The translations under genes and the position numbers were made by a program. The notes beneath the pieces are model-generated. The model was not told where the DNA came from. It searched no databases and saw only the letters and a program-made list of their open reading frames with translations. This document shows, in pieces, positions 56,530 through 64,000 of a stretch of DNA of 64,000 bases. How positions within the stretch are numbered: the first letter of the stretch is position 1; each line of letters begins with the position of its first letter. Source of the stretch: Deltaproteobacteria bacterium (GTDB lineage Bacteria; Desulfobacterota; Syntrophobacteria; Syntrophobacterales; Syntrophobacteraceae). The stretch lies in NCBI GenBank assembly GCA_021777755.1, contig JAJYDE010000005.1, positions 42,146-106,145 of the forward strand, given 5' to 3'.

Positions 56530-56612
56530 AGTTTTCAACCCCGGATTCCGATGTAAAGCTTTGTTGACTGCGAAAATGCATGTTTTTCCAATGAGCTGAG
56601 AGGACTTCCCGG

Positions 56613-58550
56613 GTGGATGACCAAAAGGCGATGAGAACAGCGCAGACGCCAATTATTGCCAAAGATATCGACAGGGCTTCGGAGAGGGCGGAGCAGGCCG
56701 GAGTAATCTACGAGATGCTCATCAGCAAAGGATACCTCGATGAGCAAAAGTTAAATTACGCCAAAAGGGTCCACTCCAAGCTCGGGGACAACTCCACCCT
56801 TACCAGGGTCTTGCAGGACCTCAAATACATAACGGCCGAACAGCTCCGCGACACGCTTTCGGCCAGCAAGGTCAACCTCAAGCTGGGTGCTCTTCTCATC
56901 GAACTCGGCCTCATCACGGACCACGATCTCACGACCGCCTTCGGTCTTCAGAAAAAGTCCGCCGTCAGGAAAACAATCGGCGAGGTGCTGGTGGAAAGCG
57001 GCATGCTCGACGAGAAAAGCCTGCTGGAAGTTCTTTCCTTCCAATTGGGCCTTCCCTATCATGAACTCGAAATCAGTCGCATGGATGCCCGCCTGTTGCG
57101 AAAAGTTCCCACAACATGGTACTCGCTCCATCAGTTTTTGCCCGTGGAGCGCACTGATGGGCAAGTGACGGTGGCCTTCGTCGATCCGCTCAATCGTGAG
57201 AGCCAGGATGCGGCGGAAAAAATCTTTGGCGATATCAGGCAGGTTTTGTGTTCGAAATCGCAGTTCAGCGACGTGTTAGGTGCGCTGGAAAATGAAGCCG
57301 TCCTGTTGAAGGCGGGGCCGATCGATGAAAAATCGGCCGTGGGTATTGTCAATGCCATGCTCGATGAAGCCTGGAACATCGGCGCAAGCGATATCCACAT
57401 AGAACCCATGAAAGACAGGATCCGCGTGCGCTTTCGTCTCGACGGGGTTCTGGTGCACCACAAGGATCTTCCGTTGCAGATAGGACCGGCGATTACCAGC
57501 CGGCTCAAAATCATGGCAAAGGCCGATATCGCCGAGAAAAGGCGCCACCAGGACGGCAGGATTCAGTTCGACGATCCGCGCACCGGCAACACGCTCGACA
57601 TGAGGGTTTCCTTTTATGTGACCGTTTGGGGCGAGAAAACAGTTCTGCGGCTTCTTGGGAGAAAAGGGCTGCTTCTCGGGCTCAGTGAAATCGGAATGTA
57701 TCCGAAGATGTTGGAAAGATACAAATTCGACGTGCTCGACATTCCTTTCGGCGTCATCCTGGTCACCGGGCCGACGGGGTCGGGAAAAACAACCACCCTG
57801 TATAGTTCCATAAGCTATCTCGAGGGCATGGATACCAGCATCGTAACCGTCGAGGACCCGGTTGAATACCTGATGGACGGGATCGCCCAATGTTCGATAG
57901 ACCCCAAGATCAATCTCACTTTCGAAGAAAGCCTCAAGCATGTTGTCCGCCAGGACCCCGATATCATAGTGATTGGAGAAATACGCGACAAGTTTTCCGC
58001 CGAAACCTGCATCCAGGCCTCTCTTACCGGCCACAAGGTGATAAGCACCTTTCATACCGAGGACAGCATAGGGGGATTGATCCGCCTTCTCAATATGAAC
58101 ATCGAAGCTTTTCTGATCTCCTCAACGGTGGTGAGCGTCCTTGCCCAGAGGCTTCTTCGGAAAGTGTGCCCGAAGTGTAGCGAGGACTACATCCCCCAGC
58201 CTTTGGATATTCGCCGGCTGGGCTACGGGGCCAATGACGCCAAGGGGCTAAGGTTCAAGCTGGGGCGCGGGTGCTCCGAATGCCGTTTTACCGGCTACAA
58301 GGGCCGGGTGGGTGTCTATGAACTGCTTGTTTTGAACGAGCCCGTCAAGGACGCCATTTTAAACAAAAAAACATCCTACGAAATCAGGCGCATCAGCACG
58401 GAGACCTCGGGCCTGGTGACTCTTCTGGAGGATGGAATCCTAAAGGCGGCAAACGGGTTGACCTCGGTTCAGGAGATTTTCAGGTCTTTGCCGCGCGTGA
58501 CAAAACCCAGGCCGGTCCACGAACTTAGACGCCTGTTGGGATCGGAGTAA
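56613..58550 (+). CDS. GspE/PilB-family secretion ATPase with two MshEN-like motifs
   Basis: The 645-residue ATPase drives type II secretion or type IV pilus-like assembly. The N-terminal part has two GspE_N/MshEN-like segments: 'LGALLIELGLITDHDLTTAF' and 'IGEVLVESGMLDEKSLLEVL', each ending near a Gln, as in c-di-GMP-binding MshEN domains. The ATPase core shows 'TGPTGSGKTTTLYSS', the Asp box 'SIVTVEDPVEYLMDG', Walker B 'RQDPDIIVIGEIRD', the His box 'GHKVISTFHTEDSIGG' and a zinc tetracysteine (CPKCSEDY ... GCSECRF). No gspF/pilC is adjacent. GTG start. An HDOD gene follows at once. Confidence 0.93.
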   Translation: MDDQKAMRTAQTPIIAKDIDRASERAEQAGVIYEMLISKGYLDEQKLNYAKRVHSKLGDNSTLTRVLQDLKYITAEQLRDTLSASKVNLKLGALLIELGLITDHDLTTAFGLQKKSAVRKTIGEVLVESGMLDEKSLLEVLSFQLGLPYHELEISRMDARLLRKVPTTWYSLHQFLPVERTDGQVTVAFVDPLNRESQDAAEKIFGDIRQVLCSKSQFSDVLGALENEAVLLKAGPIDEKSAVGIVNAMLDEAWNIGASDIHIEPMKDRIRVRFRLDGVLVHHKDLPLQIGPAITSRLKIMAKADIAEKRRHQDGRIQFDDPRTGNTLDMRVSFYVTVWGEKTVLRLLGRKGLLLGLSEIGMYPKMLERYKFDVLDIPFGVILVTGPTGSGKTTTLYSSISYLEGMDTSIVTVEDPVEYLMDGIAQCSIDPKINLTFEESLKHVVRQDPDIIVIGEIRDKFSAETCIQASLTGHKVISTFHTEDSIGGLIRLLNMNIEAFLISSTVVSVLAQRLLRKVCPKCSEDYIPQPLDIRRLGYGANDAKGLRFKLGRGCSECRFTGYKGRVGVYELLVLNEPVKDAILNKKTSYEIRRISTETSGLVTLLEDGILKAANGLTSVQEIFRSLPRVTKPRPVHELRRLLGSE

Positions 58551-58555
58551 TCAAG

Positions 58556-59398
58556 ATGGAGCAAAAGAGCGGATCACTATTGGAGCTGGTGGCGCAATAC
58601 TCGGGTTCGGAGAGCCTCAATCTTCCTATCTTTCCCGGAGTGGCCCGGGAGTTGTACGCCAAGATATCCGATGAAAAAGTTTCCATTAATGATATAGCGG
58701 CAGTCATCGCCAAGGACCAGGCAATGGCGGCCCAGATGCTCAAGCTTGCCAACTCGTCGTTTTTTGCCGGTTTAAACAAGGTGCGAACCATTCGAGAGTC
58801 GATTATGCGCCTTGGCGTCAAGCAGGTTTACAACTGCCTGGTGGCCGGGGCACAGAAGGATTTGTACTCCTCGCGCGATCCCTTTATCGCCAAGTACCTG
58901 CGGGTCCTTTGGCAACATGCTCTTACGACCGCCAAAGCAACCGAGTGGCTGCTGCGCAAAACCGGATACGGGGAGGCGGCCGATGCAGGCTTTCTCGCCG
59001 GCCTTTTCCACGATATTGGAAAATTGCTCCTGCTCAAGGTCTTTGAGACGATACGGGCAGACAGAAAAGATGTGGCTATCTCGGATTCGTTCATAGTCGA
59101 AGTGCTCGATGCCATGCACGTGGAGCAGGGCGGCAGACTTATGGGCGTGTGGAACATCCCCGAGGTCTACTGCGAGGTGGCCAGCCATCACCACGACGAA
59201 GATATCGAGGGTGCCGACGCCCTTTTGCTGGCCGTGCGCATCGTCGATCAGGTCTGCTCCAAAACGGGCCCCAGCCTGCACCCCGACTCCACCATCAACC
59301 CGGCGACCCTGTCGGAAGTCATGGCCCTGTCTATCAAAGAGATCGTGCTGGCCGAACTCGAAGTGCTGATCGAAGACATTCAGGACCAGGAAATGTAG
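58556..59398 (+). CDS. HDOD-domain protein
   Basis: The 280-residue soluble protein is almost wholly an HDOD domain, a phosphohydrolase-like fold without the full HD metal site ('DAGFLAGLFHDIGKLLLLKV' retains HD, and 'VEQGGRLMGVWNIPEVYCEV' follows). HDOD proteins act in signalling and motility regulation. The ATG overlaps the end region of the ATPase gene ('ggagtaatcaagatg'), so the two are probably co-expressed, suggesting a regulatory role toward the secretion ATPase. Confidence 0.9.
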   Translation: MEQKSGSLLELVAQYSGSESLNLPIFPGVARELYAKISDEKVSINDIAAVIAKDQAMAAQMLKLANSSFFAGLNKVRTIRESIMRLGVKQVYNCLVAGAQKDLYSSRDPFIAKYLRVLWQHALTTAKATEWLLRKTGYGEAADAGFLAGLFHDIGKLLLLKVFETIRADRKDVAISDSFIVEVLDAMHVEQGGRLMGVWNIPEVYCEVASHHHDEDIEGADALLLAVRIVDQVCSKTGPSLHPDSTINPATLSEVMALSIKEIVLAELEVLIEDIQDQEM

Positions 59399-59410
59399 TT
59401 TCGGATTCTT

Positions 59411-60658
59411 TCAGCTCTTTTTCGCGCGCACCTGAGCGCGCGGCTTTCCCTGTGCTGTTTTATCCGCAAGCCGATATTGGCTCCGCGGTGCGGAAGGTAA
59501 ATCCGCGGCCGTTTTTGCCCCCGTCGGCCGGGATTGTTTCAGCTCCCCTCTTTGTTCTTCGCTCCGAGATCGGCTTTGCGGCAAAACCTCTCTTGCCTTC
59601 AGCCACTGCACAATTTTGGGCGTGAACTGTTGCTGGGATTTGGAGCTTACGTAGATCCCTATGTGACCGGTATCGATGCAAAGGTCCTCGGTATCGGACG
59701 AGGCGACCTTGCTCGTCAGCAAATCGCAGGCCCCGGGCGGGACAAGGTGGTCGTGGCGGGCATAGATGTTTAACAGGGGCATGGTGATACGGCTCAAATC
59801 GACTCGTTTGCCCCCCACCTCCATTTTGCTCTGAATCAACAGGTTCTTCTGATAGCAATCTTCTATGAACTGGCGGATTGTTTCCCCGGGGACATCCGGG
59901 CTGTCAAATATCCACTTTTCCATGCGGACGAAGTTTTCCAGGAAAACCTTGTCGTTCAGGTTTTCGAGGAAACCTATGTACTTGTCGATCACCAACCGGG
60001 CCGGATTGAGAAGCAGAAAACAAAGATTCAACAGGTCGCCCGGCATATTGCCGTATGCATCGATTATTCCGCCGAGGTCGACTTCCCTGGTCCACAGGTG
60101 CAGAAGCCCCTGGTCGGTTTCAAAGTTGCTTGGCGCGACGGTAGTGACCAGGTTTTTGACCTTTCCCGGATGCAGGGCCGAGTAGATGATGGAAAAGGTT
60201 CCACCCATGCAGATGCCCATCAGGTTGATTCGGGGGATGGCGTGGCGCCGGCGTATGAAATCCACCGCATTATCCATATAGCCGTTGACGTGGTCGTCGA
60301 TGGTAAGGTAGCGGTCTTTGCGGGTGGGATATCCCCAGTCGATCATATAGACATCGACGCCCATGTTCAGAAAGTTTTCCACCACACTTCTTCCCGGTTG
60401 CAGATCGAGCATGGTCTCGCGGTTGATCAGGGCGTAGACCACCAGAAGAGGCGTTTGGAGCTGCTTGGATACTGCTGGCCGGTAGTGCTTGAGCTTTACT
60501 CGATCCTCGGTGTGGACCACCTCGAAGGGAGTTTTGGCTATCTCGGTATCAAGCGGGCCGAGCAGCACCTCTTTGGATTCCATCAGTTCGCGGGATTTTT
60601 CCCACCCTTTCAACCACTTCGATATGATATCTTCGCCTGGAAGAGCAAATCCTTTCAT
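59411..60658 (-). CDS. phaC: Class III PHA synthase, catalytic subunit
   Basis: PhaC polymerises (R)-3-hydroxyacyl-CoA into polyhydroxyalkanoate granules. The 415-residue protein has the lipase-like box with catalytic Cys 'NLMGICMGGTFSIIYSALHP', the Asp in 'ARHDHLVPPGACDLL' and the His in 'CIDTGHIGIYVSSKS'. After the enzyme core it carries a basic, low-complexity C-terminal tail of about 55 residues ('KPRAQVRAKKS' at the end) that most class III PhaC lack. The ATG overlaps the phaE stop (TGATG type). 'gaagggg' precedes it. Confidence 0.95.
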   Translation of the reverse strand: MKGFALPGEDIISKWLKGWEKSRELMESKEVLLGPLDTEIAKTPFEVVHTEDRVKLKHYRPAVSKQLQTPLLVVYALINRETMLDLQPGRSVVENFLNMGVDVYMIDWGYPTRKDRYLTIDDHVNGYMDNAVDFIRRRHAIPRINLMGICMGGTFSIIYSALHPGKVKNLVTTVAPSNFETDQGLLHLWTREVDLGGIIDAYGNMPGDLLNLCFLLLNPARLVIDKYIGFLENLNDKVFLENFVRMEKWIFDSPDVPGETIRQFIEDCYQKNLLIQSKMEVGGKRVDLSRITMPLLNIYARHDHLVPPGACDLLTSKVASSDTEDLCIDTGHIGIYVSSKSQQQFTPKIVQWLKAREVLPQSRSRSEEQRGELKQSRPTGAKTAADLPSAPRSQYRLADKTAQGKPRAQVRAKKS

Positions 60659-61536
60659 CGTCGATCCCCTTCATAAACATTTGCGTTCGTCGAGGCCACA
60701 GCCCTTCCGGCAAGGGACCCCTGGAGATTGCGGATCATCTTTGCGCTTTCCCTGACCGTCTTTTTGATCGTGTAAATCTCCTTGTAGAGATCATCCATCT
60801 CTTTATTGGTCGGGATGGGAAGAAACTGCAGAAAATCGGTCAAGACCCCGTTTGCCGATATCCTGAAAGCCGCCGTTTCGTCCAGCAGACGGGAAAGCGA
60901 AGCCCGGTAGTCTTCAGACCTGAAAAGCTTCATGTAATGGCCCTCGAGCCCCTTTATCCAGTCTTTGTAATCGTCATCGGCCGTGAGCCTTCCGGCGTCT
61001 TTCCCCTCCTTTTCTTTTCCCATGTCGGCAAATGCTTTGTCGATGGGACCGCGGAGCAGCATCTGGAATTGCGACAGGGTCCTTTGATAGGAATGGAATT
61101 TATCGACCAGTTGAGCGATCTTTTCCTGGAAAACGCGGGTGAGCCCCACAGCAGGCATTCTTAGCAGGGGTTTCACAGCCCTTTCGTAAAAGTCGGTCCA
61201 ACCACCCGGAGCATCCATGGGAACGGCCGGTTTATTGTTCCAAAAAAGGGTGGAAAGTTCCCGGCTCATTCGACCTTGCCCCATCACCCGCAAGAAGGTC
61301 TCCAATAAAGGAGCGCTCCCGTTTGCGCCAGCCCCGGAGACCTCCCCGGCCGGCCACGAGGGGACAAAAGCTTTCCATATCCACATTTGTGCCTGGAAAT
61401 GGTTTTCGGACAAAACCAGGTCGGAGAGCGACAATGCCATTTCCTGCCAATCCCGAGCGGCCGAGAACCACAGGTTGGCTGTGGATTCCATCATTTCGGA
61501 GCCCGGAAAACTTTTCCAGTTCTCGCTTTGATTCAT
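60655..61536 (-). CDS. phaE: Class III PHA synthase, PhaE subunit
   Basis: The 293-residue PhaE forms the active class III complex with PhaC. It is helical, with the conserved core 'FYERAVKPLLRMPAVGLTRV' and a C-terminal 'FLPIPTNKEMDDLYKEIYTI' region near the PhaE box. The ATG at 61536 with 'agaggttg' is preferred over the tracked 61578. phaA/phaB, phasin and phaR genes are not in the window, so monomer supply comes from elsewhere. Confidence 0.93.
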   Translation of the reverse strand: MNQSENWKSFPGSEMMESTANLWFSAARDWQEMALSLSDLVLSENHFQAQMWIWKAFVPSWPAGEVSGAGANGSAPLLETFLRVMGQGRMSRELSTLFWNNKPAVPMDAPGGWTDFYERAVKPLLRMPAVGLTRVFQEKIAQLVDKFHSYQRTLSQFQMLLRGPIDKAFADMGKEKEGKDAGRLTADDDYKDWIKGLEGHYMKLFRSEDYRASLSRLLDETAAFRISANGVLTDFLQFLPIPTNKEMDDLYKEIYTIKKTVRESAKMIRNLQGSLAGRAVASTNANVYEGDRR

Positions 61537-62269
61537 GATAACAACCTCTGTTAAGCGCCTGTTGAAAAGGTTGGACAAAAAAGAGAGGAACAGCTTCGAA
61601 CCAGGATGAGCGAATTTATATCGCGCCGGGTGGCGATGCGATGGGGTATGTGCCGTATTTCGAAGGGGCGGGGAGTGGTAGTCGGCGAGCAGGTGGAGCA
61701 GTGTGTTGGTGCCCCGTGTCCCAATTGCGGCAGGGCCGACATTCCTGGAGTATTTGAGGGGGATCTTCCGCTCCGACCTTCACATGGACGCCCTCGGCCA
61801 AAATCTGCTTCCTCTCGCTCTGTCAGTTTTCTCGCGGTGAGCATTTTGCCCCATCTATTGCCTCTTCTCTTTTCCGCATCCATTGCCGTTTCTGTTTGCC
61901 GTTTGGCGCACGGGTGCCGGATGATGTATGTACTAGCCGCAAAGCTGGGCAGAAAAGGCGCGCTGTCGGGGCAAGGGGGGAGGCAATTACCGGGATTGTC
62001 ACCGAATTCGGAGATGCAACTTCGCCTCGTTCCGGATCAAAGAAAAGGAAGGAAAGGATCAGCTCAAATACCGGTTATGAACCGGTTCTTCAGGCAATGC
62101 CCGAAGGAAAGCTTTCCCCACGCAGAGCCAGGCAAGCCCGGCGGATTTTGGGTAGTAGGTCAATTTGAAGTGTCGCCTAAAAATTTCATCTTGTTTCGGG
62201 CAGCTGTTTCCGGTAGCACCCTATTGCGTCTCCGCTTTGAATCGTTATTCTTTAAGGAGAAATCGCCTT
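61537..62269. other. Intergenic region upstream of phaE and the small membrane gene
   Basis: About 730 bases without a supported gene. The 261-codon ORF 61606-62391 (+) has a zinc-ribbon-looking stretch but otherwise low-complexity sequence, no ribosome site, and overlaps a better gene at its 3' end. No conserved RNA was recognised. Confidence 0.4.
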
Positions 62270-62530
62270 TTGTCCGAGTGTCTTCCAAGTTGGTCTACCG
62301 TCAAGGACTACGTCATTGCGTTCGGGTGGGTCAAGGGCGTTTTCACCATTTTTTTCTTTTTGGCTCACGCATGGATTTATTCGCTATATAGAGGAAGGCT
62401 TAAAGACAGGCAAAAGGAAATTGACCGGCTGGCCGAAGATAATCATGAATACCGAGAACGATTTTTGCGCCTGCTCGATATTCATCTCGGGAAAGGAAGA
62501 ACTCCTGCATCGAGGAGCGGGGAAAAATAG
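62270..62530 (+). CDS. Small membrane protein with coiled coil, unknown function
   Basis: Starting at TTG with 'aaggag' 10 bases upstream, this gives an 86-residue protein with one membrane helix ('VKGVFTIFFFLAHAWIYSLY') followed by a charged helix ('RLKDRQKEIDRLAEDNHEYR'). The tracked ATG at 62165 has no ribosome site. The protein resembles small helical membrane proteins but matches no named family. It is 26 bp upstream of another membrane gene, likely in one transcript. Both are visibly more AT-rich than their surroundings. Confidence 0.6.
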   Translation: MSECLPSWSTVKDYVIAFGWVKGVFTIFFFLAHAWIYSLYRGRLKDRQKEIDRLAEDNHEYRERFLRLLDIHLGKGRTPASRSGEK

Positions 62531-62556
62531 CATCTTCCCATGCCTGGAGGACTAAA

Positions 62557-63114
62557 GTGATATTTTACGCCTTGATTGGTCCCGTCTTAATTTTGTCGTT
62601 GGTTATGCTGGTATATCTGCGTCGCCTAAAAAAACATGATGAAGTTCTCTATGCATTCTGCGAAATAAGGCGGGAAATAATGGCCATCCTACGCCGCGAT
62701 TTGTTTGAAATACAGAGGGAGAAATATGTAGGACTCAAGCATCTGCTTGATGCAACCGGTAACGCTATCCATTATTACAACGACAACAAAGCAACAATGT
62801 TCAACTATCGCAGATTTGCTCAATGGCTGAGAGATTCAAGGGCGTCAGCCGAAACCGTGCAGAGGCTGAATCTTCCTAATGATCCTGAAATTCTAAAAAT
62901 CCGAGAGCATTTTGGTGTGGCGATGGTTTCCGCCTTTTGCGCTTATACCCCATTATTCCGGTCTGAACTATTAATCAGAGTCTCGTTGCTCCTTTTGAGA
63001 ACCGCGGTGAATGCCGGTTGGCAACAAGCTGAAGGTATTTTCCAATTCGCAGATTGGTTTAGAAATTTCAGTTCAACAACAAGGGGAGGGCACAGCGCCT
63101 TGTGCCATCGCTAA
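62557..63114 (+). CDS. Membrane-anchored protein of unknown function
   Basis: The 185-residue protein has an N-terminal membrane helix ('MIFYALIGPVLILSLVMLVYL') followed by a soluble helical domain with 'LKHLLDATGNAIHYYNDNKA' and 'ILKIREHFGVAMVSAFCAY'. No family was recognised. The GTG start follows 'tggagg'. The last codons ('GGHSALCHR') run into DNA that on the other strand reads as a transposase C-terminus, so its natural 3' end may have been replaced. Lower GC and this junction suggest acquired DNA. Confidence 0.6.
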   Translation: MIFYALIGPVLILSLVMLVYLRRLKKHDEVLYAFCEIRREIMAILRRDLFEIQREKYVGLKHLLDATGNAIHYYNDNKATMFNYRRFAQWLRDSRASAETVQRLNLPNDPEILKIREHFGVAMVSAFCAYTPLFRSELLIRVSLLLLRTAVNAGWQQAEGIFQFADWFRNFSSTTRGGHSALCHR

Positions 63115-63209
63115 TTGGCCAGTTTTGCAATATTCTCAATAGTCCAACGCCTATCCGTAGCTCCTGCTTCCATCGCAGGGGTTACGAGCAAGCTCTGATG
63201 AGCCTTGGC
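63111..63209 (-). pseudogene. Transposase C-terminal remnant
   Basis: A minus-strand frame of 32 codons ends in TAG and reads 'SLLVTPAMEAGATDRRWTIE' then 'NIAKLAN'. The block TPAM-x-AG-x-[ST]-D-x-x-W is the C-terminus of a common bacterial IS transposase type. Nothing upstream continues it, so only the last part of an old insertion remains. Family identification is from pattern memory and not certain. Confidence 0.55.
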
Positions 63210-63385
63210 TCATGAAATGGCATTCCGCGCCTTGCCAAGCGCTTCATCGGCAGGAATTCCGACAACCGCTCCCTGCTCCATCTCATCAAGGCGCCGCCCT
63301 GCCTCTTCAACCCAGAGATCTTCAATCTTAGTGTAACATTGAACGGAAGAATGATTCGCAAATTGAGGATTCACTTCGAGGGCTT
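63210..63385 (-). pseudogene. Addiction-module antitoxin C-terminal remnant
   Basis: The same minus-strand frame, ending in TGA at 63210, reads 'IEDLWVEEAGRRLDEMEQGA' then 'VVGIPADEALGKARNAIS'. This matches the C-terminal half of the 'putative addiction module component' family (about 70-75 residues: W..E..RR..E...G....IP..E). There is no start codon, the N-terminal half is absent, and no RelE/ParE-type toxin gene follows. It overlaps the end of the next gene slightly. Likely a broken toxin-antitoxin locus. Confidence 0.6.
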
Positions 63386-63685
63386 TGCGCCCGGTTGAGC
63401 CGCGGGAGGAAAATAAGGGATGTACAAAGGCATGTTTTGCAACATTTTCCAGGAATTATTCTCTTTTTCCTCTTCCTGCCGCTCTTCCTTCTTCATGGCC
63501 CGGTCCAAACCCGGATCGGTCGTGTAAGTGATGGAGTCCTTGGTTTCAATGCGGTCGGCAAGCAGGGTCCGCCCGGTTTCCGGGTTTTGGAGGATTTCAA
63601 CTTTCCGGGGCGCCGAAAAGGCCGTAGGATTGAGCCCAATCAGGCCCACTAGCAGAGCGATCAGCAGACAGACGGCTGTTTTCAT
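63371..63685 (-). CDS. Small exported protein of unknown function
   Basis: The 104-residue protein has a clear signal peptide ('TAVCLLIALLVGLIGLNPTA' with 'FSA' cleavage), then a charged region ('RAMKKEERQEEEKENNSW') and a Pro-rich end ('IPYFPPAAQPGAKPSK'). No family was recognised. 'aggtgg' lies 6 bases before the ATG, and the start is 17 bp after the stop of the following partial gene, so the two form an operon reading leftward. Confidence 0.7.
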   Translation of the reverse strand: MKTAVCLLIALLVGLIGLNPTAFSAPRKVEILQNPETGRTLLADRIETKDSITYTTDPGLDRAMKKEERQEEEKENNSWKMLQNMPLYIPYFPPAAQPGAKPSK

Positions 63686-63702
63686 CGTTTTCCACCTAGA
63701 AA

Positions 63703-63999
63703 CTATAAATAGTCACCCCGCTTCCATTTAAGCGATTCCATGTATGCGGCGACCTTGGTTTCTTCGGCCAGGTCCCTCAACTTGGAGTTGGCGGGAAGGC
63801 CGCTCATCTTGTCGTCCAGCCCGGCAGCCTGCTGATTTATCTGTTCGATTAGCGAGTTGATATCCTTGGGGGACTTGACACCCTGAAGGGCGCTCTGCAG
63901 GGAATCCAGGGTCTCCTTGCTCGCGATCCCGTCGGCCGCCAGCGCCTGCCCGCGCGTCAGGTCCCGCTGGGCCAGGCCGGCGGCGAGACACGCCTGGCG
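63703..63999 (-). CDS. Helical protein, C-terminal part (5' end beyond the window)
   Basis: A minus-strand frame missing from the ORF track is open from the window edge to TAG at 63703 (98 codons). It reads 'CLAAGLAQRDLTRGQALAAD', 'GVKSPKDINSLIEQINQQAA' and ends 'MESLKWKRGDYL'. It is helical and probably periplasmic, since the next gene in the same transcript is exported. The tracked ORF 63728-63991 is a shadow in another frame. Function unknown. Confidence 0.7.
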   Translation of the reverse strand, partial: RQACLAAGLAQRDLTRGQALAADGIASKETLDSLQSALQGVKSPKDINSLIEQINQQAAGLDDKMSGLPANSKLRDLAEETKVAAYMESLKWKRGDYL

Positions 64000-64000
64000 G

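Noticed and set aside
61606-62391. 261-codon plus-strand ORF with CPNCG
   Set aside because: One zinc-ribbon-like match, but no ribosome site, mixed low-complexity sequence, and overlap with a better-supported gene. Probably chance.
63728-63991. 87-codon minus-strand ORF at the right edge
   Set aside because: Arg/Gly/Pro-rich shadow. The correct frame is the open one ending at 63703.

Overview
The window reads as a contiguous, gene-dense chromosome segment from a free-living, mostly anaerobic Gram-negative bacterium. The best guess is a Desulfobacterota (former Deltaproteobacteria, Syntrophobacter-like) lineage. This is inferred from several things together: stand-alone DsrC-type proteins, class III PHA synthase (PhaE/PhaC), an ETF/acyl-CoA oxidation cluster, the def-fmt-DUF116-rsmB arrangement, ThyX instead of ThyA, a CIRCE-controlled groESL, and porins plus an RND pump that imply an outer membrane. 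No rRNA, tRNA, CRISPR array or intact insertion sequence was found. The sequence is GC-rich throughout except for a visibly more AT-rich patch near 62.2-63.4 kb.

Layout. 1-1.6 kb: the end of a SPOR-domain protein and hisD. 1.8-9.4 kb: two divergent units around a 12-bp palindrome. The minus strand carries a histidine phosphatase, an ACAD10/11-type acyl-CoA dehydrogenase, a TetR regulator, an APH-type kinase, a 3-hydroxyacyl-CoA dehydrogenase and an SDR; the plus strand carries etfBA. The kinase plus ACAD plus SDR set resembles the LvaA/LvaC/LvaD route for 4-hydroxyacyl-CoA (levulinate-type) substrates, with ETF as electron acceptor. 9.7-17.9 kb: four signalling histidine kinases with no DNA-binding response regulator; one has a receiver whose phosphoacceptor Asp is Asn. 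18.3-19.05 kb: a protein made of two tandem DsrC/TusE domains that keeps only one of the functional cysteines. 19.1-24.0 kb: a HelD-like helicase, a secreted collagen-like protein, a repeat-rich intergenic region and a C-terminal processing protease.

24.2-29.0 kb: ridA, prmA, icd and a compact dTMP module (thyX, dimeric dUTPase, tmk). 29.1-32.1 kb: acyl-CoA synthetase, DoxX, thiE. 32.2-34.3 kb: groESL behind a promoter with a CIRCE operator. 34.4-41.3 kb: a GT2 glycosyltransferase, the def-fmt-DUF116-rsmB operon, trpB2 and a small Cys-rich protein. 41.4-44 kb: a cytidylate kinase-like protein, a DHA2 MFS exporter and a DUF2892 membrane protein.

44.5-54.7 kb is an envelope block. It holds two porins that share an N-terminal segment and near-identical terminators, then a tripartite RND efflux system (adaptor, permease, TolC) whose permease lacks two of the usual proton-relay residues. 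54.7-61.5 kb: a GT9 glycosyltransferase, pyrF, a GspE/PilB-type ATPase with two MshEN-like motifs next to an HDOD protein, and phaE-phaC. 62.3-64 kb: two unknown membrane proteins, then remnants of a transposase C-terminus and an addiction-module antitoxin, then two exported or helical proteins of unknown function, the last running off the window. The clearest candidates for something new are the tandem one-cysteine DsrC protein beside the kinase cluster, and the Lva-like operon in a likely anaerobe.
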